Part shown: piece by piece, positions 46,387 to 59,302 of the stretch | Numbering within the stretch: the stretch's first letter is position 1 | Layout of the letters: every line of letters begins with the position of its first letter | NCBI GenBank assembly: GCA_021186555.1 | Contig: JAJKFL010000039.1 | Coordinates: forward strand, 13,186,733 to 13,250,732 | DNA: 64,000 nt | Reading direction: 5' to 3' | Origin: Reticulitermes speratus | Lineage: Eukaryota; Arthropoda; Insecta; Blattodea; Rhinotermitidae | Notes under the pieces: model-generated | Seen by the model: only the letters and a program-made list of their open reading frames with translations | Database searches by the model: none | Told to the model about the DNA's origin: nothing | Position numbers and translations under genes: made by a program

Positions 46387-46557
46387 CTGTTGTGGAGGTG
46401 GTATACGCAGACGGGCGGAGAGCCGTGTGCGGGTGCTGGCCGATGATACCATGGAGCAGCGCCTTGTGCTCCGGAGGCTCGCGTTTCACTGGGGGTGGCG
46501 ACGGTGACGTGACGCCCAGATCAAGCAGCGCGTGTGACCCCGGGACCGCTGTGTCCA
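46387..46557 (-). CDS. Eip74EF: E74 ecdysone-induced ETS transcription factor, internal exon A (partial gene)
   Basis: This internal exon encodes 57 codons of a nuclear transcription factor that carries the ecdysone response to late genes. On the minus strand it starts after an acceptor reading tttgttacag and ends at ACAACAG|gtaatg. It enters and leaves in phase 1. The translation runs from DTAVPGSHALLDLG through PPPVKREPPEHKALLHG to AYTTSTT, then a split Gly codon. VKRE fits the sumoylation consensus (psi-K-x-E), which is inference. From memory, Drosophila E74 has a similar LLH-rich stretch and a YTTATTG immediately before its SPADSGVSDVDSSSSG motif, which is what joining this exon to exon B gives. 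The region precedes the ETS domain and is probably disordered. No other gene fits as well. An upstream phase-1 exon is required and was not found in the window. Confidence 0.85.
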
Positions 46558-46772
46558 CTGTAACAAACACAGATGTAATGATCATATTTTCTCTGTTAGC
46601 AGAATTTCCTTAACTGCATCGGTTATTGTACATAGCGTCGGATCTGATGCGAAAATTTGAATGATGAATCGGGATCGATTTTGAAAACGAAGTTGTGACC
46701 ACCTTAAGCTACTCTTACTGTTACGCAATTTGCTGGGAACAACCGACGTAAAACTCGAAAACCGTCGGTCAG

Positions 46773-46820
46773 GTAAAGGTAAAAGATGTAAAGGTGTCCT
46801 TCGGCAAGCCATGAAGCCGT
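46773..46820 (-). mobile_element. SINE1 3'-end remnant
   Basis: GGTAAAGGTAAAAGATGTAA and GGCAAGCCATGAAGCC resemble the SINE1 tail. Very short. Confidence 0.4.
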
Positions 46821-46924
46821 AAGGTCATCAGTCAGAATAGCCGAAAACTGAAAATGAAACCACTGTTTACCTTCCAAATGCGACCTTCAATAGCTACTAC
46901 CCTGACTAATACAGATCCATTACT

Positions 46925-47000
46925 GTCGTGGTAGCTCAATTAACTAAGGTCAGGATTTGAATGACCACGTGTCCGATCACCAGCAGGGACACTGAATGAC
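46925..47000 (+). mobile_element. Possible tRNA-like SINE head
   Basis: GTGGTAGCTCAATTAACTAAGG fits box A. The box B region (GTGTCCGATCACC) is poor. Confidence 0.3.
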
Positions 47001-47084
47001 TGTGGCCTTCCGGCTAATTAATTCTATAGAATAGCGTTGGTCCTAAGAAGCTAACAAGAGCTCAGCTTTTCAAGAAAGTCTCCG

Positions 47085-47480
47085 CTTTTCGCTTTTCATG
47101 GAATCCAAAGGATCAGTACGATCTTGTACGGCTGCATCCCGATGTGATACAAGTTCACAGCCGCACATTAATGGCCCGCATCCTGAACCAGACGATTACA
47201 ACCCAAATCCCCAAGCCTATTCTTTAAGGTCTACTATAACAGTATCCTCACATCGAGGCCTGCACCTTCCAGTCTCTTCCCTTCACGGTTTCCCATTAAA
47301 ATTTCGGATGCATTTCTCTTTATGCATTTTTTTTCATCCACCTAATACGTCCTCCTTCTTTGGTCCCAATATCCTCCTCAGCCGTCTGTCCACCAACATC
47401 GTCAAGTTATGTTCCGCTGTCACATCCACACAAAGTAATGGCATTCACAACCCGCGTAAGAAAACCTTTCTTGATTCAGG
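47085..47480 (-). mobile_element. LINE remnant
   Basis: TTTCATGGAATCCAAAGGAT, then CTTCCCTTCACGGTTTCCCA and CCCAATATCCTCCTCAGCCG follow the pattern of the main LINE family read on the minus strand (NFNGKP..., then EDIGT region). Several frameshifts. Confidence 0.55.
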
Positions 47481-50400
47481 GTAAAGCCCGTCAATACGTG
47501 TTCCTTCTAAATGCGAAGGTTTTTGTAACGCTTGGCACCACATACTCGGGCCTCTTCTCCTTCGACATACCTCACCGCCACCGTCTGACCGTCGCAGCAA
47601 ATTACCTTAGACTGCTGATTTTCAACGATCCATGAATTCTGGCGTAACCCTCGTGCAAAAAAGTAGGCCTCCCACTTTCTATTCTGAAGGAAAACAGTCG
47701 GGCACAGCGTGCGAGGGCCTTGGTCTACATTCTGCCTGGGCTGCATGTAGACTATGGGACGCGAATTAGTAATGGTTTTCAAATTGCCTGTATTTTTTAC
47801 ACACACACACACTCCTGTTTATATAAAATGTTTAAATGGCTGTTCTGTTCATCGTCTGTTTTACATCAAACCTTCCAATTTGTCTTGGCCTGTCTTTTTG
47901 GATTCACGCCAATAGTTTGTGCAGTTCAAATACCGATTCGAAAACTATGAAAACAGGTGCTTTTTACAGAGCAGTGTAAAAACCAAATCAAAATGTCCGA
48001 CTAAATCCCTTCTGGAACTGTACAAACTCTATCCCTCTCAAAACAATTTACCTCACCACAGTCAGGCCACTCCATTTAAACTTTTGTCTGGACGTACATG
48101 TAATTTTATGAAACTGTTTGGAGAAATACAACATTCGGAAAGATAACTACAAAAAAAAAACTACGAAATATACTAACTGTTTCAGAAAGGAAAGTGTGTG
48201 GTGTTGATGGGAATAATGATAATAAAAGAAGAATTTCAGACTACATAGATAATGGAGAAACCACGGTGCAAGAATGGACGAAAATTCGTCTTTCCCAAAA
48301 GAATCTGAAGTAAGGACCCCACGAAGACGGAATGTTACGAGGCCATAAGAAGAATGAACCGATAAAATGTAACTTTAATGGGGACGCAACACGTCATTTC
48401 GCCTAACTGTTGAAGGCGGTGGTTATTAATATACTATCGTACTTTGCACCACTGGGTACTAAAACTAGGCCTACGAACTGGCCAGCAATATATTTCGTTC
48501 GCATTTGTAATGTTGTCCATTGCGTCAAAAAGTGGTGCGCCTCTCATTTGGGAGCTGGAATATTTATCTAGAAATAATTAAGAACAAAAATTTAAAAATT
48601 TTGTGTCTCTACTTGGCTGCTTTTGTGGATCCCACTTCATGCTCCGACTGCATGTTATCCACCAGGATCCTAACTTTGCCCATAAACGTTGAACAGCAGG
48701 AGATCGTTACAGAAACGAAATGTATTTTCTTCTATTCAAAATTACGCCGGATGAATAAGAAAAGTCATAATAACGGATTAAGGAAAGCGAAATGTCTAAC
48801 GGCTATTTGTTGACTTGACTTTCATTTCGCTCCACTCGTCTTCCGCGTCCATCCATCCTGCGCGCGCAACCACAAGGTTACCCCACTTGTAGGACATAGA
48901 CCTTAGCGCGGAGATAACCTTGAGGAGATAGAAAGCGACAGAGTCGGCGCCATGTTGCCACGTACTATGTAACTCTTTGACATACGTGTGTGAACAAACA
49001 GCGCCAACATGGCAACATCGTTCAATATAAATCACTCTCGCGCACACGCAAACGTGGCCTGCCCTTGACGACGCCCAGGAAGTCGTTCTTCTGAAACAAA
49101 TGACGGGCAGACTGCGACGGTAATGAGATCTGCCTGACACAGACATTCTTTTACAATAAAAATTAACCTATCTTGTACGTAGTAAACAATCTGGGTGACT
49201 TCCTCGAGTCACTCCGCGAATCATTACGCCAGGCGATGACGTCACTGATACGTACGAACAGCTTCGACCTGCAAGGCGGATGATGCTATAAGAAGTTGAC
49301 ATACCCTCAACAGATCTGTGCACTTGTAACGGCACCACCTAACATGAGTTTGGAGTTACATCAGTTAATTAATTTTGATGTGTAACGTTCAACAGTGCAG
49401 ACTAACGGCCAATCAGAAAGCAGAGATGATAACATCATATGGCACATGACGTTCCTTTTACATCTGTGGAAATTCAAATCCCTATTGCAACGTCAAATAA
49501 TTATTTGCAGGTAGCATCAAGAGGATCTGCATGAAGTTGCTTCGCTCTACACAGTATAAACTCAGTTCACTTGCAGTGCACACTGAATGACATTTCTTGG
49601 CCTCTACCTCGACCTCGCATAGGTTATGTGGTCTATTCCCCTACAACGGTAAAGGTATCAAATTCTTCCTGTTCTTGCAGAACCAAACAAAATTCAAACG
49701 AGATCGTATAAATAATTATTACGTAAAATCGCCTCAACGGTGCAAATTTAAGGATGGGCAACAGACTCCAGACTGTTTTTGTGATGCAAAAGGGTAACAA
49801 TCAATCACATCTGCACAGTGCCAGAAGTGCGCCACGCGAGCAGCCTCAATGAACGCTGCAGCTGGTGGTACTCGCCCAGCTGGTTTTTCGGCTTATTTAT
49901 ATGAGACGTAATACATACGTCATACCACCTGGAGAGTGGTGGTAACATGGCAAACATCCCGTTTAAACAACAGGAAAAACGAACCCATCTGATGCAGCTG
50001 TAAAATTGTTTTACAGCCCACACACAATGAAACTGGTACTCAATTTACGGTAAACGTAACCCAAATAATATAACTCAGCAAAATTATTTCTTTGTCGTTT
50101 CTCAGGAACTGAAAAATATTGTCGCCTCAGGCTACTGAGCAGTGCGCGGTGGTAGCACAAACTCACAATGGTCACTCACACTGAACTTTTTTACAGAGTT
50201 TAATGGGAACAGCACATATGCATGAAACGTAATCATGTTAATCGTAAACAGTAATTCAGACGTGTTCATACTTGTCTCGCTACATAAGAGACAGGCGCTG
50301 TTGGTTATAGGATTCGTCTGTTGAAGGAACACTCTTGATAACTGCGCAAGTAATTCACCGAGCCCCAAGTGTTCATGTCAGATACTTCGTAACGTCACCT

Positions 50401-51593
50401 TGTTGTTTTCACATAAAATACCCAACAATTACCCAAACAGTGACAACTATAACGCAGGGATCCACAAATTCTCGAAAATCTACAAGCCAGCTCAAGATTC
50501 TAGTCGCCAGAACGGTGACATGAATTAAGTTCCGTACCGACGACCCAAAAATATTAGGCGCCACCTACCGAACTCAGTCGCCCAGTTCTTGGGCACTGCT
50601 ATTATTACCACAAGATACGTTGGTTTGTCTTTGTCCATCGGAAGACAAGAGGTGGCAACACCAGAAGGACGCACTCATTCTCTCTCTCTCTAGCCTCAGT
50701 ACACATTGCGAGGACATGAGTACAGAAACAGACATTACGTCACCGTTTTCTGAGCCCCAGCAACGCAAGTCGTCTCAGTGGAAGACCAGTCATGCGAGAC
50801 CACGATATGGCACCACCGGAAGGGAAAGTGGGTGCAGGTTGCCATAAAGTAGCGAATTCTCCTTGACCTACATTTTAGGTTTTCAAAGCTTAGGAAATTG
50901 TTCACGCAGTGTGTTGAGGAGAGGGGGTGGGCGGATGCCGTGTGCCTTCCAACATACACAACACAGAGCGACCCGCTTTTACGCAATTCCCTTACCGAGG
51001 TCGGGAGGTCGCAACACAAAACAGGTAAATCGTCGCCCTTACAGCGGAAAGTTTGTGAATCTGATCCGCAAACTAAATATTATAAAGCACGGAGATATCA
51101 GCACTCGTCTCGAGGCAAAACACTATCACTTTATCACGAAACCAAGTTAGGCCTATTACGGCGCTGAATTGTGTAACGATGCTTAGTAGCACAGCTTACA
51201 CAATGAGTGACTTCTGGATGGCTGCGAATGATAATACAAGGAAGCAGTTGTAGCCTACCTGATGATATCGTCACTAAGTGACCGACGAAGACCACGAAAA
51301 CCGGTCTCTACGTTGAGATTCCACCCCGAGACCTACACAGGACGTAACAGGAGTCGTGAGGATTGAGATGCGACGATCAGTGGCGAACAAAGCACGACGT
51401 AACAGGTGCAAATGTTCGCATGATTATACATAAAATGTCTGTTACCTATTGTGTGCATACATTATTACAATGTCCTGCTCTCAGTTTACTTACTGTCACA
51501 CTGCCGTGAACCCGCCAAGAAACACCAATAATCTAGACGACTTGGAACTGACACGTTCGCACAAACAGCACAAAACGGATGTGATGTTTGATA

Positions 51594-51609
51594 TCATCAT
51601 CATCATCAT
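51594..51609. repeat. (ATC)n microsatellite
   Basis: Five ATC units. Confidence 0.85.
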
Positions 51610-52539
51610 GAATTACGAAGCATAATAAGAAGCATGCATCTGAAGGGGCATTCATGTTGATTTAAAGCGGATACAGATTTAAAGTTGACAGAACTAACCA
51701 CTTCACCTCATCTGTATTCACTGTGCAGAGGCAAAAGCTGTGTGTTGCTTTACTTTCGTTACACATACGCACCAGAATAAATTTTCAATGAAATTTATAC
51801 ATCTGAATTAGATCTGCAGTTTTATACCACACAGTTACAATCTTTTGCGCAATGAGCACTTTTTAGAAATGAATAATGAAACGATACGGGCCAAGTTAAA
51901 TTTACTCATCAACCGACAATGCGTCACATTTAACTGCAATCTGCTGGGTAATTCTGCAGATGACATAAGAAGACTGCATCTCCTTTATGCGTTCATTTCT
52001 TTCAAAAGGGCATAATTAGCCGTCCCGTGACTCTGCACTCGTTTCATTTACTAACGAGATCACAGGGGACTGTGCAAAGTGACGCTACTGTAAACATGCC
52101 CTTGGATGAGCCAAAGCACACAGAAATGTCACGACAGGCAGAAATAGTTGAGCAACGTGCACCGGAGCATGCCACAGCGTCATTTGCTTAGCCCGCGAGG
52201 TACCATATGCTGCGACGATTCAGTTTTTTACATGGCAATACGCATACATCCAACCCAAGTTCTCCGTTATAAGAAGGTCGCATCAGTACAGTTATATTCA
52301 CCTTTTAGAGGTTAACTAAAACGCACAACTTGTATTCGATGTACGCAGTTTGAATATCTGGCCGGGCAATGGCTACCCTGAGATTCACTGCGATTTTCCT
52401 CAGTCGCTACACGCAAATTCGGTACTGCAGCTTAAAAACACCACAACGGTCTCCGTCCCTACCCTTTCCAGTTCATCATGCATAATTCTCTCATCAAACC
52501 AACTCCAATAACCAGTCCTTCTCAGGAAGCCAACAGTTT

Positions 52540-53245
52540 CTTAGCTGGTCCGCCTTTCATGGAACCCAACGTTCACTACTACACAAGCAGTTCCTGCCAA
52601 TGGACGTTATCCTGACCGACGTTCATAACCATCCTCTCCATCTACGTATGTCACCCAAATCTATCTCGCACTTCGACTTTCAAACCAACCTTCGCGATAC
52701 ATTTCTCGTCCTTACACGCTAAATGCCCCGTCCGTACATTTCAACCTCCTCGATATAATCACCAGTATCATGTTGGGTGAGCGGTTCCGGTGGCCGTGGG
52801 GTCTCAGGCGTAGGTCTGCAGGTGCTTGGTTAATGAGATCGGGGGTTTGAATCTCACAAGGGCATGGAAGCTCGTCTCTTGTGTTTGTGTGTTGTGTGCT
52901 GATCACTCGTTTAGAGGAGTCCTAGGGGGTGTGTCTGATTGTGTGTGATCTAGAAACTTCAACAACGATGCGGCCTAGGCCCGAGCTGGGCTGTTGCGCC
53001 ACCAAAAAAGAACTTCGTGAAGATTACACCTCTAGAAATTACAACACTCATTATACAGTTTTCTCCAATTACTTCCTCCGTATGGGGTCTCAATATTTTC
53101 GTCAGCACTCTTGTTCTCAAATACTTTCAGTGTTCTTCCCTATTTGTGAGAGATCAAGTTTCACACCCACACAAACCAAAAAGAAAATTTACAGTTTTAT
53201 TTTAATCTTTATGAGTTTAGATGGGAGACTGGAAGACAAAAGATT
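52540..53245 (-). mobile_element. LINE remnant interrupted by a SINE2
   Basis: The minus strand reads LRTRVLTKILRPHTEEVIGE at about 53050-53140 (family pattern LRVFENKVLRKIFGPKRDEV). After the SINE it resumes with SRRLKCTDGAF at about 52720-52760 and a decayed 3' part with GGTTCCATGAAAGGCGGACC-type end near 52555. Confidence 0.65.
52778..53012 (+). mobile_element. SINE2 copy, diverged
   Basis: GGTGGCCGTGGGGTCTCAGG (box A region), GGGGGTTTGAATCTCAC (box B), body GTTTAGAGGAGTCCTAGG, end GGGCTGTTGCGCCACCAAAAAAG. Older than the copies at 6621 and 29476, and inserted into the LINE at 52540-53245. Confidence 0.85.
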
Positions 53246-55017
53246 CTTAACTGAATGGTAGCGACCAACCCCCGAATTTAATCTGTTCTTTTTCCTCTAG
53301 TAAGACACAAATCGACGCACCAACCAACCAGTTACGTTTACTAAACCTCGGAACTGCCACTCGCAACGCAAACGACAGGTTACCTGCGACCACAGTACAC
53401 AAACTTATATTACCTTTATGTTTTTATTCGAGATACCTGACATAGCTTGAGTTCGGACCCCGTACGGAGGCATGTTACCCCGCCTCCGGTAACTTTCAAA
53501 TCCCTGTCATTGCCTGTAGCTACATGGCAAGCGCACACAAGTGTCCAACTCGCCAGGTGACAGTCACGTTATTATCAGCCATATACACAAGCCCGAGAAA
53601 CAGAATTTAGGTCATTTTGGTGAAAACGTACATTTCGAATTGTCCAGCGTCCTACTCAGCTCCAAACCGAATCGAATCGATTCTTTCTTCTGTGTTCATT
53701 CTACTAAATGTCCTTTCGCTTACATCAAATTAAAATGAAAAAATAAAATCAGTATCATTAGAAACATAAACCATAAGGAGTATATAGTTAAATAAAACAA
53801 GGAAACAGGGGCTGCAATTTGGCCAATATTAATAGACAAGCAATGTTTAACAACCCACAAAAACTGTCTTGTTTCAGAATCAAGAAATTAAACAAACAAG
53901 TGTTTGGTACTGTGCTCGCGTATTTTCATTATAGGCAATAATGTCATTTATTATAGGCATTCAAGGACAAACATTACTTTACCTAATGAAGACACAGGAA
54001 TGACAGCTGTATGCCGCCACATTCCGATTTCAGGATGGAATGTAGCACAAGTATCTTCAACAGTACGGACTTAACTCGTTTCAGAAAGCTTACCTAACGT
54101 AGATTGATAGAAGTGGAGAGAACAGTGCGGAGGAGTTCAGAACTAAAAGCTCATTTTCAGTCGGCCGACTCAAATAAGCATCTGTGCGACTCGTTACTTC
54201 TAAACTTTAAAGGTAGGCCCACAGTGCCACTACACTCGAATGCGTATCTTCCCCGACGACCTTTAACGGGCCGAGTCCTCAGCACAGCTGGGCTTCATAA
54301 TCAATGTGCACTACTGACGTTTGTAACAAATGGAAACAGGTTTCAATTTACGCATCATATCCGTTTCACAGTCAAGCTCCAAAAGAGATCTCTGTGATCG
54401 CGTGTGTACTGCGGGCCTATAGGTACTCTATAGCCTCACTCTAGCCCCCCGTTTAATATGTCTGCACACAAATACGAGTCTTCCACTAATAACAGAGGTG
54501 GGATAAAGTACGGTGTCTCTCAACCAGTGGTCCGCAGTCCCCTATCAGTCCAACACGAGTGCCGGTCAGTAAATTCTAATTCGTGTTACAAGGAATCCCT
54601 ATTCTGTCTGACAAAACATCGTTTGTCCCTTCTCGCCGTTACTCCGTAGCGCGTGTAGGCGGCCGGCCGCATGAGTGAATACATTAGGCCTAATAAGACA
54701 AAAACGCCGACGGAAAATAGCAACCGATAGTTGTCAGATAAAATAAGGACCCCGTGTGCCACTTATATTGCCACAAATTGAAAATCTCTCCTGTTTTACA
54801 ACTAGCTGATTTTCTCGCTTTTCGTTATAGTTTGTGCTGAAGCTTTCCCCACTTTCTCTTTTATAGCTTTTACTGGTGTGACCGCTCGAGGAACGAGGCA
54901 ACGGGCGTTTACTTTTGGGGTGCGTTACTGCATCTCACATAATGGGCACACAGCTGTGGCATTTAGAAACTCGGGATCCTCGGAGGACATATATACAAAA
55001 TACGTTACTTTAAATGT

Positions 55018-55245
55018 ACTCCGAGGCAGGGGTAGCGTAATTGGTACAGCGCCTGCGCTACGGCCTGGACGGACCGGAATTCCGATTCCGTCATGCACAT
55101 CTCGAGTTCCATACTGAGAACCCACAAATATCAGGCGTCACCGTACAAAACCCCGGGCGCCAGGCACCCCTGACTAACGCTATGTAAATGTTATGTGTCC
55201 CACATCAAAAGCCACCAAGACAGTCAATGTACGTATAAATTAACA
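55018..55245 (+). mobile_element. tRNA-derived SINE, degenerate
   Basis: GGGTAGCGTAATTGGTACAG (box A) and GGAATTCCGATTCCG (box B) about 45 bp apart, followed by a non-tRNA body with AACCCACAAATATCAGGCGT and ACATCAAAAGCCACCAAGAC. Confidence 0.5.
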
Positions 55246-56379
55246 CTGAGATACTTAGCGTAACTATTGTTGTGAAAAGCAGTAAGTGCTTAGTATTCTG
55301 AGTGTGAGTGTATAGCCGTAGTTATTCAGCATGCAAAGCGCATGCGCCGTATTATATTGTCATCTGTGGCTGTCTGGCAGTACAATATTTTTCCACATAA
55401 TCTTATAAACGGCACGATTATCGAAAAAACAAAGGTATTGAACATGAAATGTGTGTTTTGACTTCCTCTACAACTTTTGTCTGAAACATTCCTCATTCCA
55501 AGAAGAATTCAGCGAGATATTATCATAAATGTACATAGGTCTTCATGTAAAATACACGTGATTCTTGTCAGATTTTAATGAAACTTGAATTTTGTCGACA
55601 GATTTTCCTAAAATGTCAAAATATGAACTTTCATAAAAACCGTCCAGTGGGAGCCGAGCTGTTGCATGAGGGCGGGCGGACGGACAGACAGACATGACGA
55701 AGCTAATAGTCGCTTTTCGCAATTTTGCGAACGCGCCTAAAACAGATGAATTTTATCACACACGAAACTGCAAAGGTGACAATAATTAAAAAATAACCTT
55801 CTCTCATAATATGACATTTCTGTCAATTACGTGTATTTTACAACTGACATGTAAAATACGTACAGGCCTACTTTATTTCCATTCGAGCTCCTAGTCTGTG
55901 GAGGTGGCTTTTATATATCTATTGAAAACTTATTACTTTCCGGCAAGCCAAACTAATTCCTCTGCAGTCCGCAAGCAGGAATCTGGGAAGAATGTACGGT
56001 GTCAAGGCGGACGCGCCGCAGGCCGGCCGGCTGGACCAGTGACCTACTTCACCCAGCCAACCACTCTCGCTTTCAGTTCGATACGGCGCGACTCCCAGGC
56101 CCATCCACCAATACACCTGACGGGAAGGAGTCTCTCTACCTGCTACAGCATGCTTTGAAGAACAGCCCTTCCCCCCTCCCCGGGACAGCATGAAACTGGG
56201 GCGAAAGACACTCCCTCTTGATCACGTCATGTTCTTGCAGGAAACTAAGTGCTGTGTAACAAAAAAAAAACGCAGCATAAACAACAAACACTGTGAAATG
56301 CTCCTCATAAACGCATTTACTTATAAGCAAGTTCAGCATCTTGAATAATGCGTTCTTTCCTTCTACATCCCACAAAGCG

Positions 56380-56810
56380 TGATTCAGGTGGAAAATATGC
56401 GTTGAGCGCGCTGCGGACATTAAACATTTATAGTCCCGAGGAACTTAATGATCTGTACTCATCGCCAAATATTACTCGGATGATCAAATCAACAAGAATG
56501 AGGTGGGCGGGGCATGTAGCACGTATGGAGGAGAGGAGAGGTGCGTACAGGATTTTGGTGGGGAGACCTGAGGGATGGAGACCACTTGGAAGACCCAGGC
56601 ATAGATGGGAGGATAATATTAAAATGGATTTTCAAGAAGTGGGATGGGAGGGCATGGACTCGATTGATATGGCTCAGGATAGGGGCAGGCTGTTGTGAAT
56701 GCGGTAATGAACCTTCGGGTTCCATAAAATGCGGGGAATTTCTTGACTAGCTGACGACCTGTTCGCTTCTCAAGATGGACTCTGCTCCATGGAGTTAGTT
56801 AGATTTTTAG
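56380..56810 (+). mobile_element. LINE 3' end, best-preserved copy
   Basis: One frame covers [80 protein letters not shown], then the untranslated-like end AACCTTCGGGTTCCATAAAA, TGCGGGGAATTTCTTGACTA and GACTCTGCTCCATGGAGTTA. It lacks the reverse transcriptase and endonuclease. A reference for the smaller fragments of this family. Confidence 0.9.
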
Positions 56811-57054
56811 CAAAGATGCGATTATCTGTTAGAAATGACATTATTCCTGCCGTAATTCATGAACGCGTGCTTAACCACACTGCATTCTAACACAGCAAAG
56901 GGAAGGAAAAGGAACGCACAGCAGGCAACACCGGAATCTCACGCTGCATATGTCAAGATGCAGAGATGGTCTGTCAATTACTGCTGAACTTGCATTACTA
57001 TGTTTAATTTTGTCAGGCCTATCTGCTCTTGAACAATTCCCTAAGTCTTCCTCG

Positions 57055-57445
57055 AACAACTAGCAGTCGCTTAGGTGGTCACGAAATTCTCCGCCTTTTA
57101 TGGAATTCCCAAGGTTCATTACAGTGTTCATAAATCCTCGTCAATGGACCCTATTCTGGGCCACACATATCCAGTCCACCTCCTGACAACCTCTTTCCCG
57201 TAAGACCATCTTGTTACCATCCTCAAACGTACGCCTGGATCGCTTCATAATGACCAACAAAAATTCTGTGTGCACATCTCACTGCTCCAATGCGTGCTAC
57301 ACGCTCAGCCTATTGCATTCACCTCGAACTGATGGGCAGTCAGAAATACGAAACTCATCATTACATGACTTTATCCATCCTGTCACTCTGTTCTCAGGCG
57401 TCCTCTATGCTCCTCCCTGAGGCTGTGACCAAGTTTTACATCCAC
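57055..57445 (-). mobile_element. LINE 3' fragment
   Basis: GTGGTCACGAAATTCTCCGC, TTTTATGGAATTCCCAAGGT, then ACCCTATTCTGGGCCACACA and TCTGTTCTCAGGCGTCCTCT match the main LINE family read on the minus strand, with indels. Confidence 0.65.
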
Positions 57446-57504
57446 TGACCAGAATGCAGATCTGAGGTTATGACGGGGTGGAATATAGAGATTCTGGTCT
57501 TCCG

Positions 57505-57552
57505 AGATGTGACGCCTGCTGGTAGGTAGATCAAATACACGGCGTCACATCT
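57505..57552. mobile_element. Minimal MITE, 48 bp
   Basis: AGATGTGACGCC at the left and GGCGTCACATCT at the right are perfect 12-bp inverted ends around 24 bp. Related to 24545. Confidence 0.7.
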
Positions 57553-58154
57553 AAAAATACTGTAATATTCAGGCTAGGTCAATCTTTCCTAACTAGGGTT
57601 CACTAGGAGTTCCATGAGAAATCATAAAATACATACACAAAAAATTTTGAAACACAGCAAAAAAATTCCAAACGTCCCTCTAAGTATCGCACTAATAATT
57701 TCTGTCCGACAAAGGAACATACTGCAGCAATCTCCGTGCGCTAGCAACTGCCTCTTTTGTTTTCTGCTGTAAACGTTTTCATAGGCAGTTTCCTCGGGAT
57801 ATAAACAATTATTTTACGGGTTCCTCCCTGGAAGAAAGGTTTGGAAACACTGGGTTAAATTATGGTTTTGCGCATTTTAATCTTTAGCCACTCATTTCGA
57901 CGTCAGATTCTGACCTACGAAATTCGTTACGATATCTACTGCAGGAAAATGTCTTCCCTTTCACGATATTTCCGTCAACACCTCAACATGTAACAGCGAC
58001 GATCAGCAACACGCAGTATGTCTCTCACACACTCAACTCTCTCTCGCTTGCTCGCTCAGGCGCGCACGCACGCACACGCACACACAGGTCTACTACCAAA
58101 CGGTCGCGCAATGCAGCGACCTACTTACCCAATTTCCCTCGTCCTAAGCCCACA

Positions 58155-58171
58155 GGGGGGGGGGGGGGGGG
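58155..58171. repeat. Poly-G run, 17 nt
   Basis: Uninterrupted G homopolymer. Confidence 0.95.
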
Positions 58172-58577
58172 ATAATTCAGCCCTGACGCAACCATTTCCG
58201 TGTGAACACAAGGGACCACACCACAGCGATAAAGTCCGTATCTGTTTTACAAAGAAAACGTTCTTAGACACCCTGAGAAGCCACTTCGGGTGGCTTGGAG
58301 AAATGAAATGCACTGCAAAGGCACGAAAGATGAAATATTCTGACACATGGTATGCCCGTAACTTGCAGAAATGAACTTCGGTTGTCATTACTATCCCTTA
58401 TTACAGTACGAAGCTTCACCTCTGTCTCTGCCCCACCCCCATTTTGATTTATTTGATGACGCTGTCAGTATCTAAAATGATAGTGCATATTGTCGATGGT
58501 AAGGTTACTTGTTAATGATTAATTCTAGATGGTCTCTGTAGTGCCACCATATTGTAACTTCACTCCAACTTCATACA

Positions 58578-58591
58578 CCCCCCCCCCCCCC
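58578..58591. repeat. Poly-C run, 14 nt
   Basis: Uninterrupted C homopolymer directly at the 3' end of a SINE1. Confidence 0.95.
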
Positions 58592-58592
58592 A

Positions 58593-58781
58593 GTGAAGTT
58601 CACCCTATAACCTGCCATGAAGGCACACAGAGGGAGTAGAGGTACAGCTCTACTCTTTCTTTAACCTCGGTGCTAGATGGGGGTGGGTGGTCAACGTCAC
58701 TCCCCGGCTGCTTTACCCCTAGGAAAGAGCCCGGGTACCCATTGTATAGAAGGCTTGGTGGGCCCCAGGGCCGGTCTGGAT
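58593..58781 (-). mobile_element. SINE1 copy, head missing
   Basis: GTGAAGTTCACCCTATAACC at the 3' end, AACCTCGGTGCTAGATGGGG in the body, GGGCCCCAGGGCCGGTCTGG where it stops. The tRNA-derived head is lost. Confidence 0.85.
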
Positions 58782-59302
58782 GCTAAATACAAAAAGAGTC
58801 GGATTTTACTTCTACTTTCCAAACCTAATTATGGAGAAAAGCGGTATGCCTAAACAGTTCACTGACAAACATCACACTTGAAGAGTTCAAGTTGATTTTC
58901 TCTCTGGCGATTTCAGAGAGGTCTGCAACGACTTCGGTTGAATTCTTTGTACGGTGTGCTGAGCACATACTGCAGTACACTACGGCAATGACAGCTACGA
59001 CGGACAGGTCGCATACTACAGACACAGACACGTTGTCTGAAGTCACAGCTGACCAATGAGCTCCAAGAAACAATGCCGACAGCAGGAAGGCATGACCCAC
59101 ATAGCTTGCAACTTCTCACCGTGCCTTTCTCATATTTCTGATCATGGATCGCGACGTTTCAACGATCATTTCCCTCTCAATAATGTACTTCAAGCAATCC
59201 GCTCTTGTCAACTTAGTTCGAATTTTTAGGTTAGTCATCCTGTTGTGTTACTTATACGACGAAAGAATAAAATAACTCTCAACACAACTCAAATATTATT
59301 TA

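Noticed and set aside
48796-49146. 116-codon minus-strand open frame as an alternative E74 first exon
   Set aside because: No similarity to E74 N-termini, no clear donor in the needed phase and no promoter evidence.
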